In this document: piece after piece, positions 42,487 through 50,572 of the stretch
Layout of the letters: each line of letters begins with the position of its first letter
How positions within the stretch are numbered: the first letter of the stretch is position 1
Source: SZUA-309 sp965233675
GTDB taxonomy: Bacteria; Pseudomonadota; Gammaproteobacteria; Pseudomonadales; Azotimanducaceae
DNA: 64,000 nt
Reading direction: 5' to 3'
Assembly: GCA_965233675.1 (NCBI GenBank)
Contig: OZ247498.1
Coordinates: forward strand, 2,480,001-2,544,000
Notes under the pieces: model-generated
Told to the model about the DNA's origin: nothing
Seen by the model: only the letters and a program-made list of their open reading frames with translations
The model's database searches: none
Translations under genes and position numbers: made by a program

Positions 42487-43555
42487 AGAAACAGTCTCCC
42501 CGGAGGTCCTCGACCGGGCCCGCAAGATCGTCGACCAGACCATTCAACGCAACGTCAAAGGGCTGGAGTTCCTCACCGGGCCGCCAGCGAAGGTCGGTCT
42601 GACTCCGAAAGACGTGCTCTACGAACGGGGCACCCTGCGTCTGTACCACTATCACCCGCTGGCGGACGAGATCTACCGGGTACCGCTCCTGCTGGTGATG
42701 GCGACCACCAACAAGGCCTATGTCTTCGATCTCGCGCCAGGCCAGTCCATGGTGGAGTATCTGCTGAAGCAGGGCTTCGACGTCTACGTCATCGACTGGG
42801 AGCCGCCCACGCCGGCGGAGCGCAATCTGAATCTGGCCGACTACACCCAGGACTTCATTCCCACCTGTGTGGATCTGGTCCTGGAAGACTCGGGCGAGCC
42901 GGATCTTTCCATCGTCGGCTACTGCATGGGGGGGGTGCTGTCGCTGATCTATGCCGCCAGCCACCCGGACGGGCCGCTCAGAAACCTCGCCTGTCTGACG
43001 ACTCCGGTGGACTGGTCGGAAATGGGGTTGACCGCCATCTGGTCGGATGAAAAACACTTCGACGTGGACCGGCTGGTCGACACGGTGGGCATCGTGCCCA
43101 AAAGCACGGTCACTGCGATGTTCGAAATGCTCCGTCCGGCTCAGAAGGCGGCGGGTCAGATTCGCGTCTGGGAGCAGATGTGGAATGACGATTTCGTCGC
43201 TTCCTTCCGGGCTTTCGAACGCTGGGGGAACGAAACCCTGCCACTGGCGGGTGAATACATGCGCGACACCACCAAGGAGCTGATGTGGGGAAACAAGCTC
43301 TACAACGGCACACTGAAGGTTGGCGGCCGGTCGGCAAAACTGTCTGATATCACCATCCCGGTTTTCGCGGCCATGGCGGAGCACGATCACATCGTCTCCT
43401 ATAAGGCGAGCAAACCACTGCTGGATCTGGTGGGATCGGAAGACAAAGAAGAAATCGTACTGAAGGGCGGCCATGTGAGTCTGATTGCAGGCCCGAACGC
43501 AGCACGCAGAATGTGGCCTAAGCTGGCCGAATGGATGGGAGAAAGATCCGTATGA
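42479..43555 (+). CDS. phaC: Class III/IV poly(3-hydroxyalkanoate) synthase, PhaC
   Basis: The 358-residue product polymerises hydroxyacyl-CoA into storage polyester. The lipase-box-like IVGYCMGGVLSLIY carries the catalytic Cys, with Asp in AMAEHDHIVSY and His in KGGHVSLIAGPNA. Length fits class III and IV catalytic subunits rather than class I (about 590). VYVIDWEPPTPAERNLNLADYT is a conserved synthase block. Two adjacent ATGs exist; 42479 has AAGGAGG six bases ahead. A run of eight Gs encodes the Met-Gly-Gly of the active-site box. The following GNAT gene overlaps the stop. Confidence 0.92.
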   Translation: MAEETVSPEVLDRARKIVDQTIQRNVKGLEFLTGPPAKVGLTPKDVLYERGTLRLYHYHPLADEIYRVPLLLVMATTNKAYVFDLAPGQSMVEYLLKQGFDVYVIDWEPPTPAERNLNLADYTQDFIPTCVDLVLEDSGEPDLSIVGYCMGGVLSLIYAASHPDGPLRNLACLTTPVDWSEMGLTAIWSDEKHFDVDRLVDTVGIVPKSTVTAMFEMLRPAQKAAGQIRVWEQMWNDDFVASFRAFERWGNETLPLAGEYMRDTTKELMWGNKLYNGTLKVGGRSAKLSDITIPVFAAMAEHDHIVSYKASKPLLDLVGSEDKEEIVLKGGHVSLIAGPNAARRMWPKLAEWMGERSV

Positions 43556-44142
43556 GTGACTCCAAGCGGTATCCGCACACGGTGGAGATCAAGGATGGCA
43601 CCGCCAGCCTGGATCTGATGACGCCGGACGCGGAAGCGGAGGTACTGGCATTCGCCAAAACGCTGCCGGCACACGATCTGCTGTTCCTGCGCCGGGACAT
43701 CACCGAACCGAAGGTATTGTCTGCCTGGGTGCAACAGCTCCAGACCGGGGAAATCACGAGCCTGCTGGCGCGCAACGAGACAGGCGAGGTACTCGGATGT
43801 TCAGCGGTGGTTCGCGACGAGCACAGCTGGTCGCCGCACGTGGGTGAACTCCGGGTGCTCGTTGCACCCGCTGGCAAGGACCGCGGCCTGGGCCGCCATC
43901 TGATTCAGGAAAGCTTTCTGGTCGCACTCGGCCTCGGTCTCGAGAAACTGACCGCACAGATGACGCCGGACCAGACCGGCGCCATCAACGTTTTCGAAGA
44001 GATGGGCTTCACGGCAGAGGCGTTGCTCAAAGAGCACGTTCGTGATCAGAAAGGCGAGAAACACGACATCGTGATTCTTTCCCACGATGTGCAGGGTTTT
44101 CAGTCCCAGATGCAGGCTTACGGAATCACTGACCTGTACTGA
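43552..44142 (+). CDS. GNAT acetyltransferase linked to phaC
   Basis: The 196-residue GNAT-fold protein starts inside the phaC stop (ATGA), so it is the third gene of the PHA operon. Core motifs are VLGCSAVVRDEHSWSPHVGELRVLVAP, the acetyl-CoA loop GKDRGLGRHLIQESF (R-G-x-G-x-x-L) and GAINVFEEMGFTAEAL. The N-terminal 60 or so residues resemble a degenerate second half. Acetyl transfer to a protein or small amine is implied. A role in controlling PHA metabolism is inferred only from the operon. Confidence 0.8.
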   Translation: MSDSKRYPHTVEIKDGTASLDLMTPDAEAEVLAFAKTLPAHDLLFLRRDITEPKVLSAWVQQLQTGEITSLLARNETGEVLGCSAVVRDEHSWSPHVGELRVLVAPAGKDRGLGRHLIQESFLVALGLGLEKLTAQMTPDQTGAINVFEEMGFTAEALLKEHVRDQKGEKHDIVILSHDVQGFQSQMQAYGITDLY

Positions 44143-44162
44143 TCGGGTCTGCTCGACGCCTG

Positions 44163-44834
44163 TCAGCGGGCTTCGATCAGTTCTTCCAGACAGGCGCTGT
44201 AGTGCCCCGTCAGCGCCGCGAGCACATCATCCACCCGACCCTGGTCTGCCACCAGCGTGCTGCTGATCGCCAGCCCCTGAATGGCGGAGATCAGAACGCC
44301 GATCTCGACCATCAGCCGGTCCGCATCACCAAGTCCGATCAATTCAGCGGTTTCGCGGATTTCCCGGACCATACGCACGTTGACCGCCTTCGACGACTGC
44401 TGCAGCTGGCTCCGCAGCCCCGACTCCCAGCGCGAAGCAAGCTGCAGTTCGGCGTAGGCGCGGGCCGGTGGCTCATTCTGAACTTCCCACAGGGCAAACG
44501 GGTATTGCCGGAGCGCCTCGATCGGATCGCCGAAGGACGACAGGGCGTTGTGCACGGCGGCGAACATTCGCGCCACCGCCTCCTCCGCCGCCGCCACCAT
44601 CAGCGCCTCCCGGGTCTTGAACTGATGCAGGAGCGAGCCGCGACTGATACCACTGTCATCGAGTACGGCCTGGGTGGTGGTTGCCGCATAGCCGGTGCAG
44701 GCCAGCAGATGAATCGTACTGTCGAGCAGGGCGGCCCGGGTGGCTCCGCCCTTTTTCGTGCGCGGGGCGCCGGCCATCGGTTTACGCAGGGCTTCATCCA
44801 CCGTCGCCACCACTCTGACCGGGGACCCGATCAC
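44163..44834 (-). CDS. TetR-family transcriptional regulator
   Basis: About 223 residues. The N-terminal helix-turn-helix reads LLDSTIHLLACTGYAATTTQAVLDDSGISRGSLLHQF with the typical G-x-x-x-x-T-x-x-x-I/V-x-x-x-x-G-x-S-x-G-x-L/F-Y/H-x-x-F spacing, after a basic start. The C-terminal ligand domain has no special motif. The start is a GTG overlapping the stop of the monooxygenase gene (GTGA), so regulator and enzyme are one operon. A cluster of TAGTC inverted repeats before the monooxygenase gene is its likely operator. Confidence 0.87.
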   Translation of the reverse strand: MIGSPVRVVATVDEALRKPMAGAPRTKKGGATRAALLDSTIHLLACTGYAATTTQAVLDDSGISRGSLLHQFKTREALMVAAAEEAVARMFAAVHNALSSFGDPIEALRQYPFALWEVQNEPPARAYAELQLASRWESGLRSQLQQSSKAVNVRMVREIRETAELIGLGDADRLMVEIGVLISAIQGLAISSTLVADQGRVDDVLAALTGHYSACLEELIEAR

Positions 44835-46633
44835 CCTGCGTCGAGGTCCAGGCCGCGCAGCAGGCCTTCCTCACGCCAGTCGTCCAGCACTTTGAAAAAC
44901 GCCACCGGACCGGCGCCGTAGTTCGTATCCTGCAACGAGCGCTCGGAGGGCTTGCCTTCGTTGTTGTAGTAGCCCGGGGTGCAATCCGCGAGAAACTTCT
45001 CATTTGCCCGGGCGAGCGTGATGATGGTATCCACCCACGCCTGCTCCGCCTCGGCACTGGCTTCCACAACCCGGTGATTGCCGGCCTGGCAGCTGTTGAT
45101 GATGTAGCCGATGTGCTTGCTCTGCTCGTTGAGCGCATGGGGATAGTTGGCCGTGAACCCGGTCTGAGTATTGCCCATCATGAACAGATTCGGAAAGCCA
45201 TGCACGTGCAGACCATGGAAGGTCCGCGTCCCGTCTTTCCAGTGCTCGCTCAGACTTTCACCCGTCCTGCCGTGAATCTCGTAACCACAGCGGCGCTGAT
45301 AATCCGTGCCGACCTCGAAACCGGTCCCGAAGACGATACAGTCGAGCTCGTACTCCACGCCGTTTGCAACCACGCCCTTCTCGGTGATCCGCTCCACGCC
45401 CTTGCCGTCCGTATCCACCAGGGTCACGTTGTCGCGGTTGAAGGCGGGCAGGTAGTCGTCGTGGAAGCACGGCCGCTTACAGAACTGCCGGTAGTAGGGC
45501 TTCAGGTGTTCGGCTGTATTAGGATCCGCGATGATGTCGTCCACCCGCGCCCGGATCGATTCCATTTTCTGGAAATCCGCCAGCTCCATCTTTTCCATCA
45601 GCTGCTCCATGGAGAGCCCGGAGTCTTTCTCGGTCTGCATCAGCAGCAGCAGGTTCCTGATGATCTCCGTCCAGCCGTCGTTCACCAGATCCTCATCCGT
45701 CACGCCGCCCGAGACCAGGGTATTGAAGTTATCCATGCGCGCCTGATGCCAGCCCGACGGCTGACTGTTCCACCAGTCCATGTCCGTGGGCCTGTCATTG
45801 CGCTCGTCGATGGACGAGGGCGTGCGCTGAAACACAAACAGATGCTTCGCGCCTTCCGCCAGATGAGGGACGCACTGAACCGCCGTGGCGCCCGTGCCGA
45901 TGATGCCCACCCGTCTGTCAGCCAGACCGGTCAGACCGCCACTGGCGTCCCCACCGGTATAACCGTAATCCCAGCGGCTGGTGTGAAACGTATGACCCTG
46001 GTAGGTGTCGATGCCGGGAATGCCCGGCAGCTTGGGACGATTCAGAGGGCCATTCGACATCACCAGGAAGCGTGCTTTGAAGGCATCGCCCCGATTGGTC
46101 TGAATAGTCCAGCGTGCCGACTCATCGTCCCAGTGCACTTCGCTGACTTCGGTCTGAAAGAGCGCGTCCCGATAGAGATCGTACTTCTTCGCGATCAGCT
46201 GGCTGTATGCAAGGATATCCGCGCCATCGACATATTTTTTGGGCGGCACGTAGCCGGTTTCTTCCAGCAGCGGCAGATAGACGTAGGACTCGATGTCGCA
46301 GGCCGCACCCGGATAACGATTCCAGTACCAGGTGCCGCCGAACTCCCCGCCTTTCTCGATCATGCGTATGTTCTCGAGCCCGGCCTCGCGCAGGCGCGCA
46401 CCCGCCAGCAGACCACCGAAGCCGCCGCCGATGATGGCGATCTCCACCTCGTCCGTGAGCGGTGCACGCTCGATCCTGGTCTCCAGGTACGGGTCTTCGA
46501 CGTAATGCGAGAACCCCCCGGTGACCTCGATGTACTGCCCATTGCCGTCCTCGCGCAGGCGCTTGTCACGCTCTGCACGATATTTGTTCCTGAGCGCGTC
46601 GGGATCGAATCCGAGATCGATGGCTTCGGACAT
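44831..46633 (-). CDS. Baeyer-Villiger-type flavin monooxygenase
   Basis: The start at 46633 has GAGGT six to seven bases ahead. The 600-residue protein has the first dinucleotide fold IIGGGFGGLLAGARL for FAD, GGTWYWNRYPGAACDIESYVY, the Baeyer-Villiger fingerprint as YQGHTFHTSRWDY (Y/F-x-G-x-x-x-H-x-x-x-W), the second fold GIIGTGATAVQCVP for NADPH, and later IVFGTGFEVGTDY. These enzymes insert oxygen next to a ketone to give an ester or lactone, as with cyclic ketones and steroid ketones. An N-terminal extension of about 60 residues (NKYRAERDKRLREDGNGQY) is typical of the phenylacetone/steroid BVMO branch. Confidence 0.9.
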   Translation of the reverse strand: MSEAIDLGFDPDALRNKYRAERDKRLREDGNGQYIEVTGGFSHYVEDPYLETRIERAPLTDEVEIAIIGGGFGGLLAGARLREAGLENIRMIEKGGEFGGTWYWNRYPGAACDIESYVYLPLLEETGYVPPKKYVDGADILAYSQLIAKKYDLYRDALFQTEVSEVHWDDESARWTIQTNRGDAFKARFLVMSNGPLNRPKLPGIPGIDTYQGHTFHTSRWDYGYTGGDASGGLTGLADRRVGIIGTGATAVQCVPHLAEGAKHLFVFQRTPSSIDERNDRPTDMDWWNSQPSGWHQARMDNFNTLVSGGVTDEDLVNDGWTEIIRNLLLLMQTEKDSGLSMEQLMEKMELADFQKMESIRARVDDIIADPNTAEHLKPYYRQFCKRPCFHDDYLPAFNRDNVTLVDTDGKGVERITEKGVVANGVEYELDCIVFGTGFEVGTDYQRRCGYEIHGRTGESLSEHWKDGTRTFHGLHVHGFPNLFMMGNTQTGFTANYPHALNEQSKHIGYIINSCQAGNHRVVEASAEAEQAWVDTIITLARANEKFLADCTPGYYNNEGKPSERSLQDTNYGAGPVAFFKVLDDWREEGLLRGLDLDAG

Positions 46634-46684
46634 GGTTACCTCGCTGATTGTTCGCTGTATGGCATGCACGGAGTATGGCAATAA

Positions 46685-46716
46685 TAGTCAGCGCTGACTA
46701 GTCATCTTCGACTAGT
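46685..46716. promoter_or_regulatory. TAGTC inverted-repeat cluster, probable TetR operator
   Basis: A perfect 16-bp palindrome TAGTCAGCGCTGACTA (46685-46700) overlaps a second inverted repeat, ACTAGTC and GACTAGT with a 6-bp spacer (46697-46716). It lies 52 bp before the monooxygenase start and 97 bp before the divergent PPOX gene. Confidence 0.7.
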
Positions 46717-46812
46717 TCCGTCCTGCTGGCCATCCCGACTGTCGATTTTCACCGCTGCATAGGCCAATCTCGATATCTCCAACATCGCCGTTGCACAACA
46801 AAGGTTTAAAAC

Positions 46813-47451
46813 ATGAGCCGACTCTACGACGAGGGCCATCGCCGGCTGCAGAACGAATTCGCAACGACCGGACTTGCAGATGCCGTGGAGGCGGCCACCC
46901 TGCGGGACGAAATCGGTGATGAAGACGCCGCATTCATTCATGGGCGGGATATGTTCTTTCTGTCCACCGTGAATCAGGCCGGTCAGCCGACGGTGTCTTA
47001 CAAGGGCGGCGATCCGGAATTCGTGAAAGTCGTGAATCCCACCACCCTCGTCTTCCCCAGCTACGACGGCAACGGCATGTTCATGTCCATGGGCAACCTG
47101 GACACGAACCCACTGGTTGGACTGCTGTTCATCGACTTCGAATCCCCGGCCCGCCGGCGGGTGCAGGGCACGGCCAGACTGCTCAGAGAGCATCCGCTGC
47201 TGGTCGCCTACCCTGAAGCCGACCTGCTGGTGGAAGTGACGGTCACGGAACTGTGGGTGAACTGCCCGCGCTACATACACCGCTACGAGAAAGCGGTCAG
47301 AGCCGAGCATGTGCCGAGACCCGGTGCCCAGACGCCGCTGGCCTTGTGGAAGCGGATCGACCAGTTGCAGCCGCTATTGTCCGAAGCCGATCAGATCCGG
47401 GCGAACGACGCCGGCTACATCACGGCCGCAGAATATGAAGCGTCTCAGTAG
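46813..47451 (+). CDS. PPOX-class flavin-binding protein
   Basis: The 212-residue split-barrel protein has DAAFIHGRDMFFLSTVNQAGQPTVSYKGG, FPSYDGNGMFMSMGNLDTNPLVGLLFIDFE and RRRVQGTARLL, the standard FMN-binding layout of the pyridoxamine-phosphate-oxidase superfamily. The C-terminal ELWVNCPRYIHRYEK is shared by a group of uncharacterised family members. It is divergent from the Baeyer-Villiger monooxygenase and shares the TAGTC operator region, so the two are likely co-regulated. A role as a flavin reductase or in repairing reactive products is only inferred. Confidence 0.82.
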   Translation: MSRLYDEGHRRLQNEFATTGLADAVEAATLRDEIGDEDAAFIHGRDMFFLSTVNQAGQPTVSYKGGDPEFVKVVNPTTLVFPSYDGNGMFMSMGNLDTNPLVGLLFIDFESPARRRVQGTARLLREHPLLVAYPEADLLVEVTVTELWVNCPRYIHRYEKAVRAEHVPRPGAQTPLALWKRIDQLQPLLSEADQIRANDAGYITAAEYEASQ

Positions 47452-47490
47452 CCGTCGATAGCCCGGCGGCCGCGCTCAGGAAGCTCTGCC

Positions 47491-47529
47491 CTCTTCATCC
47501 AAGCTCTTCATCCAAGCTCTTCATCCGAG
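47491..47529. repeat. 13-bp tandem repeat, three copies
   Basis: CTCTTCATCCAAG occurs twice and CTCTTCATCCGAG once, head to tail, with a fourth degenerate copy. The array covers the 3' end of the small basic/acidic protein gene on the minus strand. The unit is not a multiple of three. Confidence 0.85.
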
Positions 47530-47777
47530 CTCTTCGACGAGGCTTCATCTGATGCTTCGGCCGGGGTTTCGTCCGCAGCATCTTGGGATGCCTTCTCTTC
47601 TGCAGGCAACTTCTTACGCGCGTCCGCCTGCCTCTGCAGAACGTTCGACATGGCATTGCTGGCGAAGGCGCTCTGGGATGTGCCACTCACCCGGCCAGTC
47701 GTACGCCGGCGTCGGATCTTTCTGGGTTTACTGTCCTGGTCGCTCACCGGATTCACCACTGGTCGGTTGCTGGCCAC
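47508..47777 (-). CDS. Small hypothetical protein, basic N-terminus and acidic C-terminus
   Basis: Eighty-nine residues. The N-terminal third is strongly basic (KPRKIRRRRTTGR), the middle is neutral (SGTSQSAFASNAMSNVLQRQADARKK) and the C-terminal third is acidic and low-complexity (AADETPAEASDEASSKSSDEE). No family is recognised. The charge pattern could suit nucleic-acid binding or a scaffold. The stop codon is formed inside a 13-bp tandem repeat, so loss or gain of a unit would change the C-terminus. It sits 21 bp upstream of the PAF-acetylhydrolase fusion's stop on the same strand. Confidence 0.5.
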   Translation of the reverse strand: MASNRPVVNPVSDQDSKPRKIRRRRTTGRVSGTSQSAFASNAMSNVLQRQADARKKLPAEEKASQDAADETPAEASDEASSKSSDEELG

Positions 47778-47798
47778 TACCGGGCTGGCCGGAAAACC

Positions 47799-50021
47799 CT
47801 AGATTACTCGCGCACAACGTTCGTCGCGAGTCTGCGCCTGCGCCGATGCGACCCGCACCACCCGATGGATGCGCACCGGCGCCCTGAGGATCTGTCCCCG
47901 GAGCCTTTCCATATCGGTCGGCCCATCGGTGGGCAGGGTCTGAATGGTCTCAAGCACCCGCATACCTTTCAGCACCCGCCCGAAGGTGGCATAGCCCTGG
48001 CCATCCCGACCGGGCACTTCCGCACCCGTATCGAGCACGGCGTTGTCGGTAAGGTTGAAAAAGAACTCTGAACCGGCGCTGCCAGGCGCCAGCCGCGCAT
48101 AGGCCAGCGTGCCCCGCTCGTTCGGAATGCCGGTCTGGTCGGTGGTTTCGTGCGCGATGGGCGGCAGCAGACGTTCCGGCTCAGCATATTCCGCACCGTC
48201 TCCCACCATGGCGGCCTGCAGAAGCCCGCCCTGCACTACGCCATAGCCATAAGGCCCTGCGGGCTCGAGCGAGCGATAAAAACTGGCGTTTTCATAGTGG
48301 CCGGCATCCACGTAAGCAAGGAAATTCGCCACCGAGACCGGCGCCCGCGCAGGATAGAGTGCCACTTCCACATCGCCCAGGCTCGTTTCGAAACGGATGA
48401 GCACCGTTTCATCTTCCGGGTGTGCGGCAAGCCACCATGCCCGCACGTCCGCCACCGAATCTCTCTCCACAGCGGCGGCATGCATTTCAAACTGTTCGTC
48501 GGGGAAGCCCGCATCCAGCCCCCGCAGGTGGGTATCGAAGAAGGCCCGCACGAAGTCATTCTGTATCTGGACGATCAGCGTCCCATCGATGAGGCCGAGC
48601 ATGGCTGCCCGGATGGGGTTGCGCATGAACAGATTGAAATCAGAGATGCCCAGATGCAGGACGTCTTTTACGGTCAGCCGAACCACGTCGTCGCGCAGCC
48701 CGGCCAGTTCCGGACGTTCATAGGAGAAATCGTTGAAACCCCGCGCCTCGCCGCCCTGTCCTGCGCCTTGTTCAGCGCCTTGTTCAGCCAGAAGGGACTC
48801 ATAGAGCCGGACGTAATCGGAGTAGAACATGAGGAACGGCACCGGCATGTTCTTCAGCCAGGGTTGCAGGTGATAGTCGCCGCCATCCAGATTCACACCG
48901 GCCACGCAGCGACTGTCCGTCATGCAGACTGCGCCGCTGGTGGACCCGCCAAACGACATGCCCATCTCACCCGTGCGACTCAGATCGCCCGCGGCAGCAA
49001 GAACAGCGACACCCTCCGGCACGTTTCCCGCCTCCAGCGCATCGTGTACGAACCGGCGATCCTGCAGCCAGATATCAGCGCTGACCGTGGCAATCCGACT
49101 GCCCTCGGCCACCGATTTCCGCTGATTGGCGATGAATCCCTGGTAGCGTTCATCGAGTCCGGGCGCGATGAACGCCTCGGCGAAACCATCGTTCGACTCA
49201 CCTGCCTGTTCTGCCTGAATCTCGGCGACCAGCGTCTGATCCATCGGCGCCACGGAACCATCGGGAAACAGCACCGGCGACGAGTCATAGGTGTGCTGGA
49301 TGGCATAGACGATGTAGCCGTGGCTGGCCAACGCTTCCATGAGCACCGTGTTCTGGCCAGCGAAGCTCGTGTAGCCATGGGAATAGAAAATCACCGGCAG
49401 CTTTTCCTGCGCCCGGATGAGCGGCGCGTCTTCATAACTGTTGGTTCGCACGTGTTTGAGATAGCCGAAGTAATACGGAGCGCCCGCCAGCAGTCCGAGC
49501 CCGGTCGCCGTCGTCTGGGCCTCGGCATCGGTGAAATACGGTCTCGCGCTCATGCCGTCGACGGCCCCCGCCGGATACCAGGCACGCACCAGCAGACGGC
49601 GCGGCTCGTCCGCTGCAGCCGCCAGCAGTCCGGGCCGCGACTCATCCGTGAGCAAAAAATTGGTGACCCCGACCGCGTGTGGACCGGAAGGTGCCGGCAG
49701 ATCGGTGACCGGGTACAGATAGAGCAGAAAAGCCGCTGCCAGCCCACCGACCGTGAGCAGGCTGCCCGTCAGCCATGGCAATCCGACGTATTTCCTGCCT
49801 GCGCGATAGCGGCGCACCAGGCCGCTGGAGAGCAGAACGAGCGATATCAACCCGAGTGGTACCAGCTGCCAGCGGCTGTCCAGCACGCCGGCGACAGCTG
49901 CGACCAGCCCGACCACGGCAGCCGGGATGAGCCACTGCTGCCAGCGCGCCGATTGGCGCTGCCACCAGGCGGCAACGCCGACCAGGACGCCCGCCAACGC
50001 GATCAGATCAACCAGCAGCAT
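47799..50021 (-). CDS. Membrane PAF-acetylhydrolase/cyclophilin fusion protein
   Basis: The start at 50021 (ATG, GGAG seven bases ahead) gives 740 residues. An earlier in-frame start would overlap the isomerase-like gene by about 146 bases. Residues 1 to about 110 contain three or four transmembrane helices. Residues about 120-540 form an alpha/beta hydrolase resembling plasma PAF-acetylhydrolase: VIFYSHGYTSFAGQ, nucleophile elbow GEMGMSFGGSTSG, and a late His region. Residues about 575-725 form a cyclophilin-type peptidyl-prolyl isomerase: VALYPARAPVSVANFLAYV, SFYRSLEP (catalytic Arg), VVQGG, GSEFFFNL and YATFGRVLKGMRVLE. A hydrolase joined to a foldase in one membrane protein is unusual. 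Confidence 0.82.
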   Translation of the reverse strand: MLLVDLIALAGVLVGVAAWWQRQSARWQQWLIPAAVVGLVAAVAGVLDSRWQLVPLGLISLVLLSSGLVRRYRAGRKYVGLPWLTGSLLTVGGLAAAFLLYLYPVTDLPAPSGPHAVGVTNFLLTDESRPGLLAAAADEPRRLLVRAWYPAGAVDGMSARPYFTDAEAQTTATGLGLLAGAPYYFGYLKHVRTNSYEDAPLIRAQEKLPVIFYSHGYTSFAGQNTVLMEALASHGYIVYAIQHTYDSSPVLFPDGSVAPMDQTLVAEIQAEQAGESNDGFAEAFIAPGLDERYQGFIANQRKSVAEGSRIATVSADIWLQDRRFVHDALEAGNVPEGVAVLAAAGDLSRTGEMGMSFGGSTSGAVCMTDSRCVAGVNLDGGDYHLQPWLKNMPVPFLMFYSDYVRLYESLLAEQGAEQGAGQGGEARGFNDFSYERPELAGLRDDVVRLTVKDVLHLGISDFNLFMRNPIRAAMLGLIDGTLIVQIQNDFVRAFFDTHLRGLDAGFPDEQFEMHAAAVERDSVADVRAWWLAAHPEDETVLIRFETSLGDVEVALYPARAPVSVANFLAYVDAGHYENASFYRSLEPAGPYGYGVVQGGLLQAAMVGDGAEYAEPERLLPPIAHETTDQTGIPNERGTLAYARLAPGSAGSEFFFNLTDNAVLDTGAEVPGRDGQGYATFGRVLKGMRVLETIQTLPTDGPTDMERLRGQILRAPVRIHRVVRVASAQAQTRDERCARVI

Positions 50022-50532
50022 CTGCGGCTCCGACAGCGGCTTTCGCCGCAGCGAACGCACTCCGGGCCAGGATGAATACCGCGGCAAAGGTGAACACCAT
50101 GGCAACCCCGCCACCAAGGAACGCCAGCGCGCCGAATACGTCGCCTTCGCCATAAGGCGTTGCGGCCACGCTCAATCCTCGATTCGCCGCAAGATTGCCG
50201 GCCCAGTAGAAAACCGTATTACCCCAACCCATCACGATCATGCCCCAGCCGACCCACCAGGCACCTCTCCCGGTCAATGGCAGCCGGCTCATGAGCAGGG
50301 CAACCCCGCCCATCATCACCCCGTTCACAATGCCGCCCACGTGCGCTGCCTGCCAGCCGCGCGTGCTGCCCGGCACACTGACATCCCAGGCAGGCAGCGG
50401 CCAGATCGTCACCGAATCTAGGAGAGAGAAAATCAGCATCAGGCCCGCCGCCAGACCTATCAGCAGCACGACCATGCCGTGGCCGATGACCAGAAAGCCG
50501 AGTCGATCGGACTCGGGAGTAGGCACATTCAT
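50008..50532 (-). CDS. Styrene-oxide-isomerase-like membrane protein
   Basis: The 174-residue protein has four hydrophobic helices. After helix 1 (GHGMVVLLIGLAAGLMLIF), the segment PGSTRGWQAAHVGGIVNGVMM closely follows the styrene oxide isomerase (StyC) pattern G-S-P-x-G-W-x-x-A-H-x-x-x-x-x-N-G-M, where the His binds heme b and the Asn helps at the active site. WGMIVMGWGNTVFYWAGNLAANRGL matches the second StyC block. StyC converts an epoxide to an aldehyde by a Meinwald rearrangement. The assignment is from memory of the family, so the substrate is open. AAGGAG lies eight bases ahead of the ATG. The 3' end overlaps the PAF-acetylhydrolase fusion by 14 bp. Confidence 0.7.
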   Translation of the reverse strand: MNVPTPESDRLGFLVIGHGMVVLLIGLAAGLMLIFSLLDSVTIWPLPAWDVSVPGSTRGWQAAHVGGIVNGVMMGGVALLMSRLPLTGRGAWWVGWGMIVMGWGNTVFYWAGNLAANRGLSVAATPYGEGDVFGALAFLGGGVAMVFTFAAVFILARSAFAAAKAAVGAADAAG

Positions 50533-50572
50533 CGTATGAACTCCTTGTTATTGTTATTCGAACATCAGGCTC

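Noticed and set aside
45074..46684. A 536-codon plus-strand frame
   Set aside because: It is the reverse of the Baeyer-Villiger monooxygenase gene and is low in structure-like patterns.
48150..50075. A 641-codon plus-strand frame
   Set aside because: It lies opposite the PAF-acetylhydrolase/cyclophilin fusion and has no recognisable fold.
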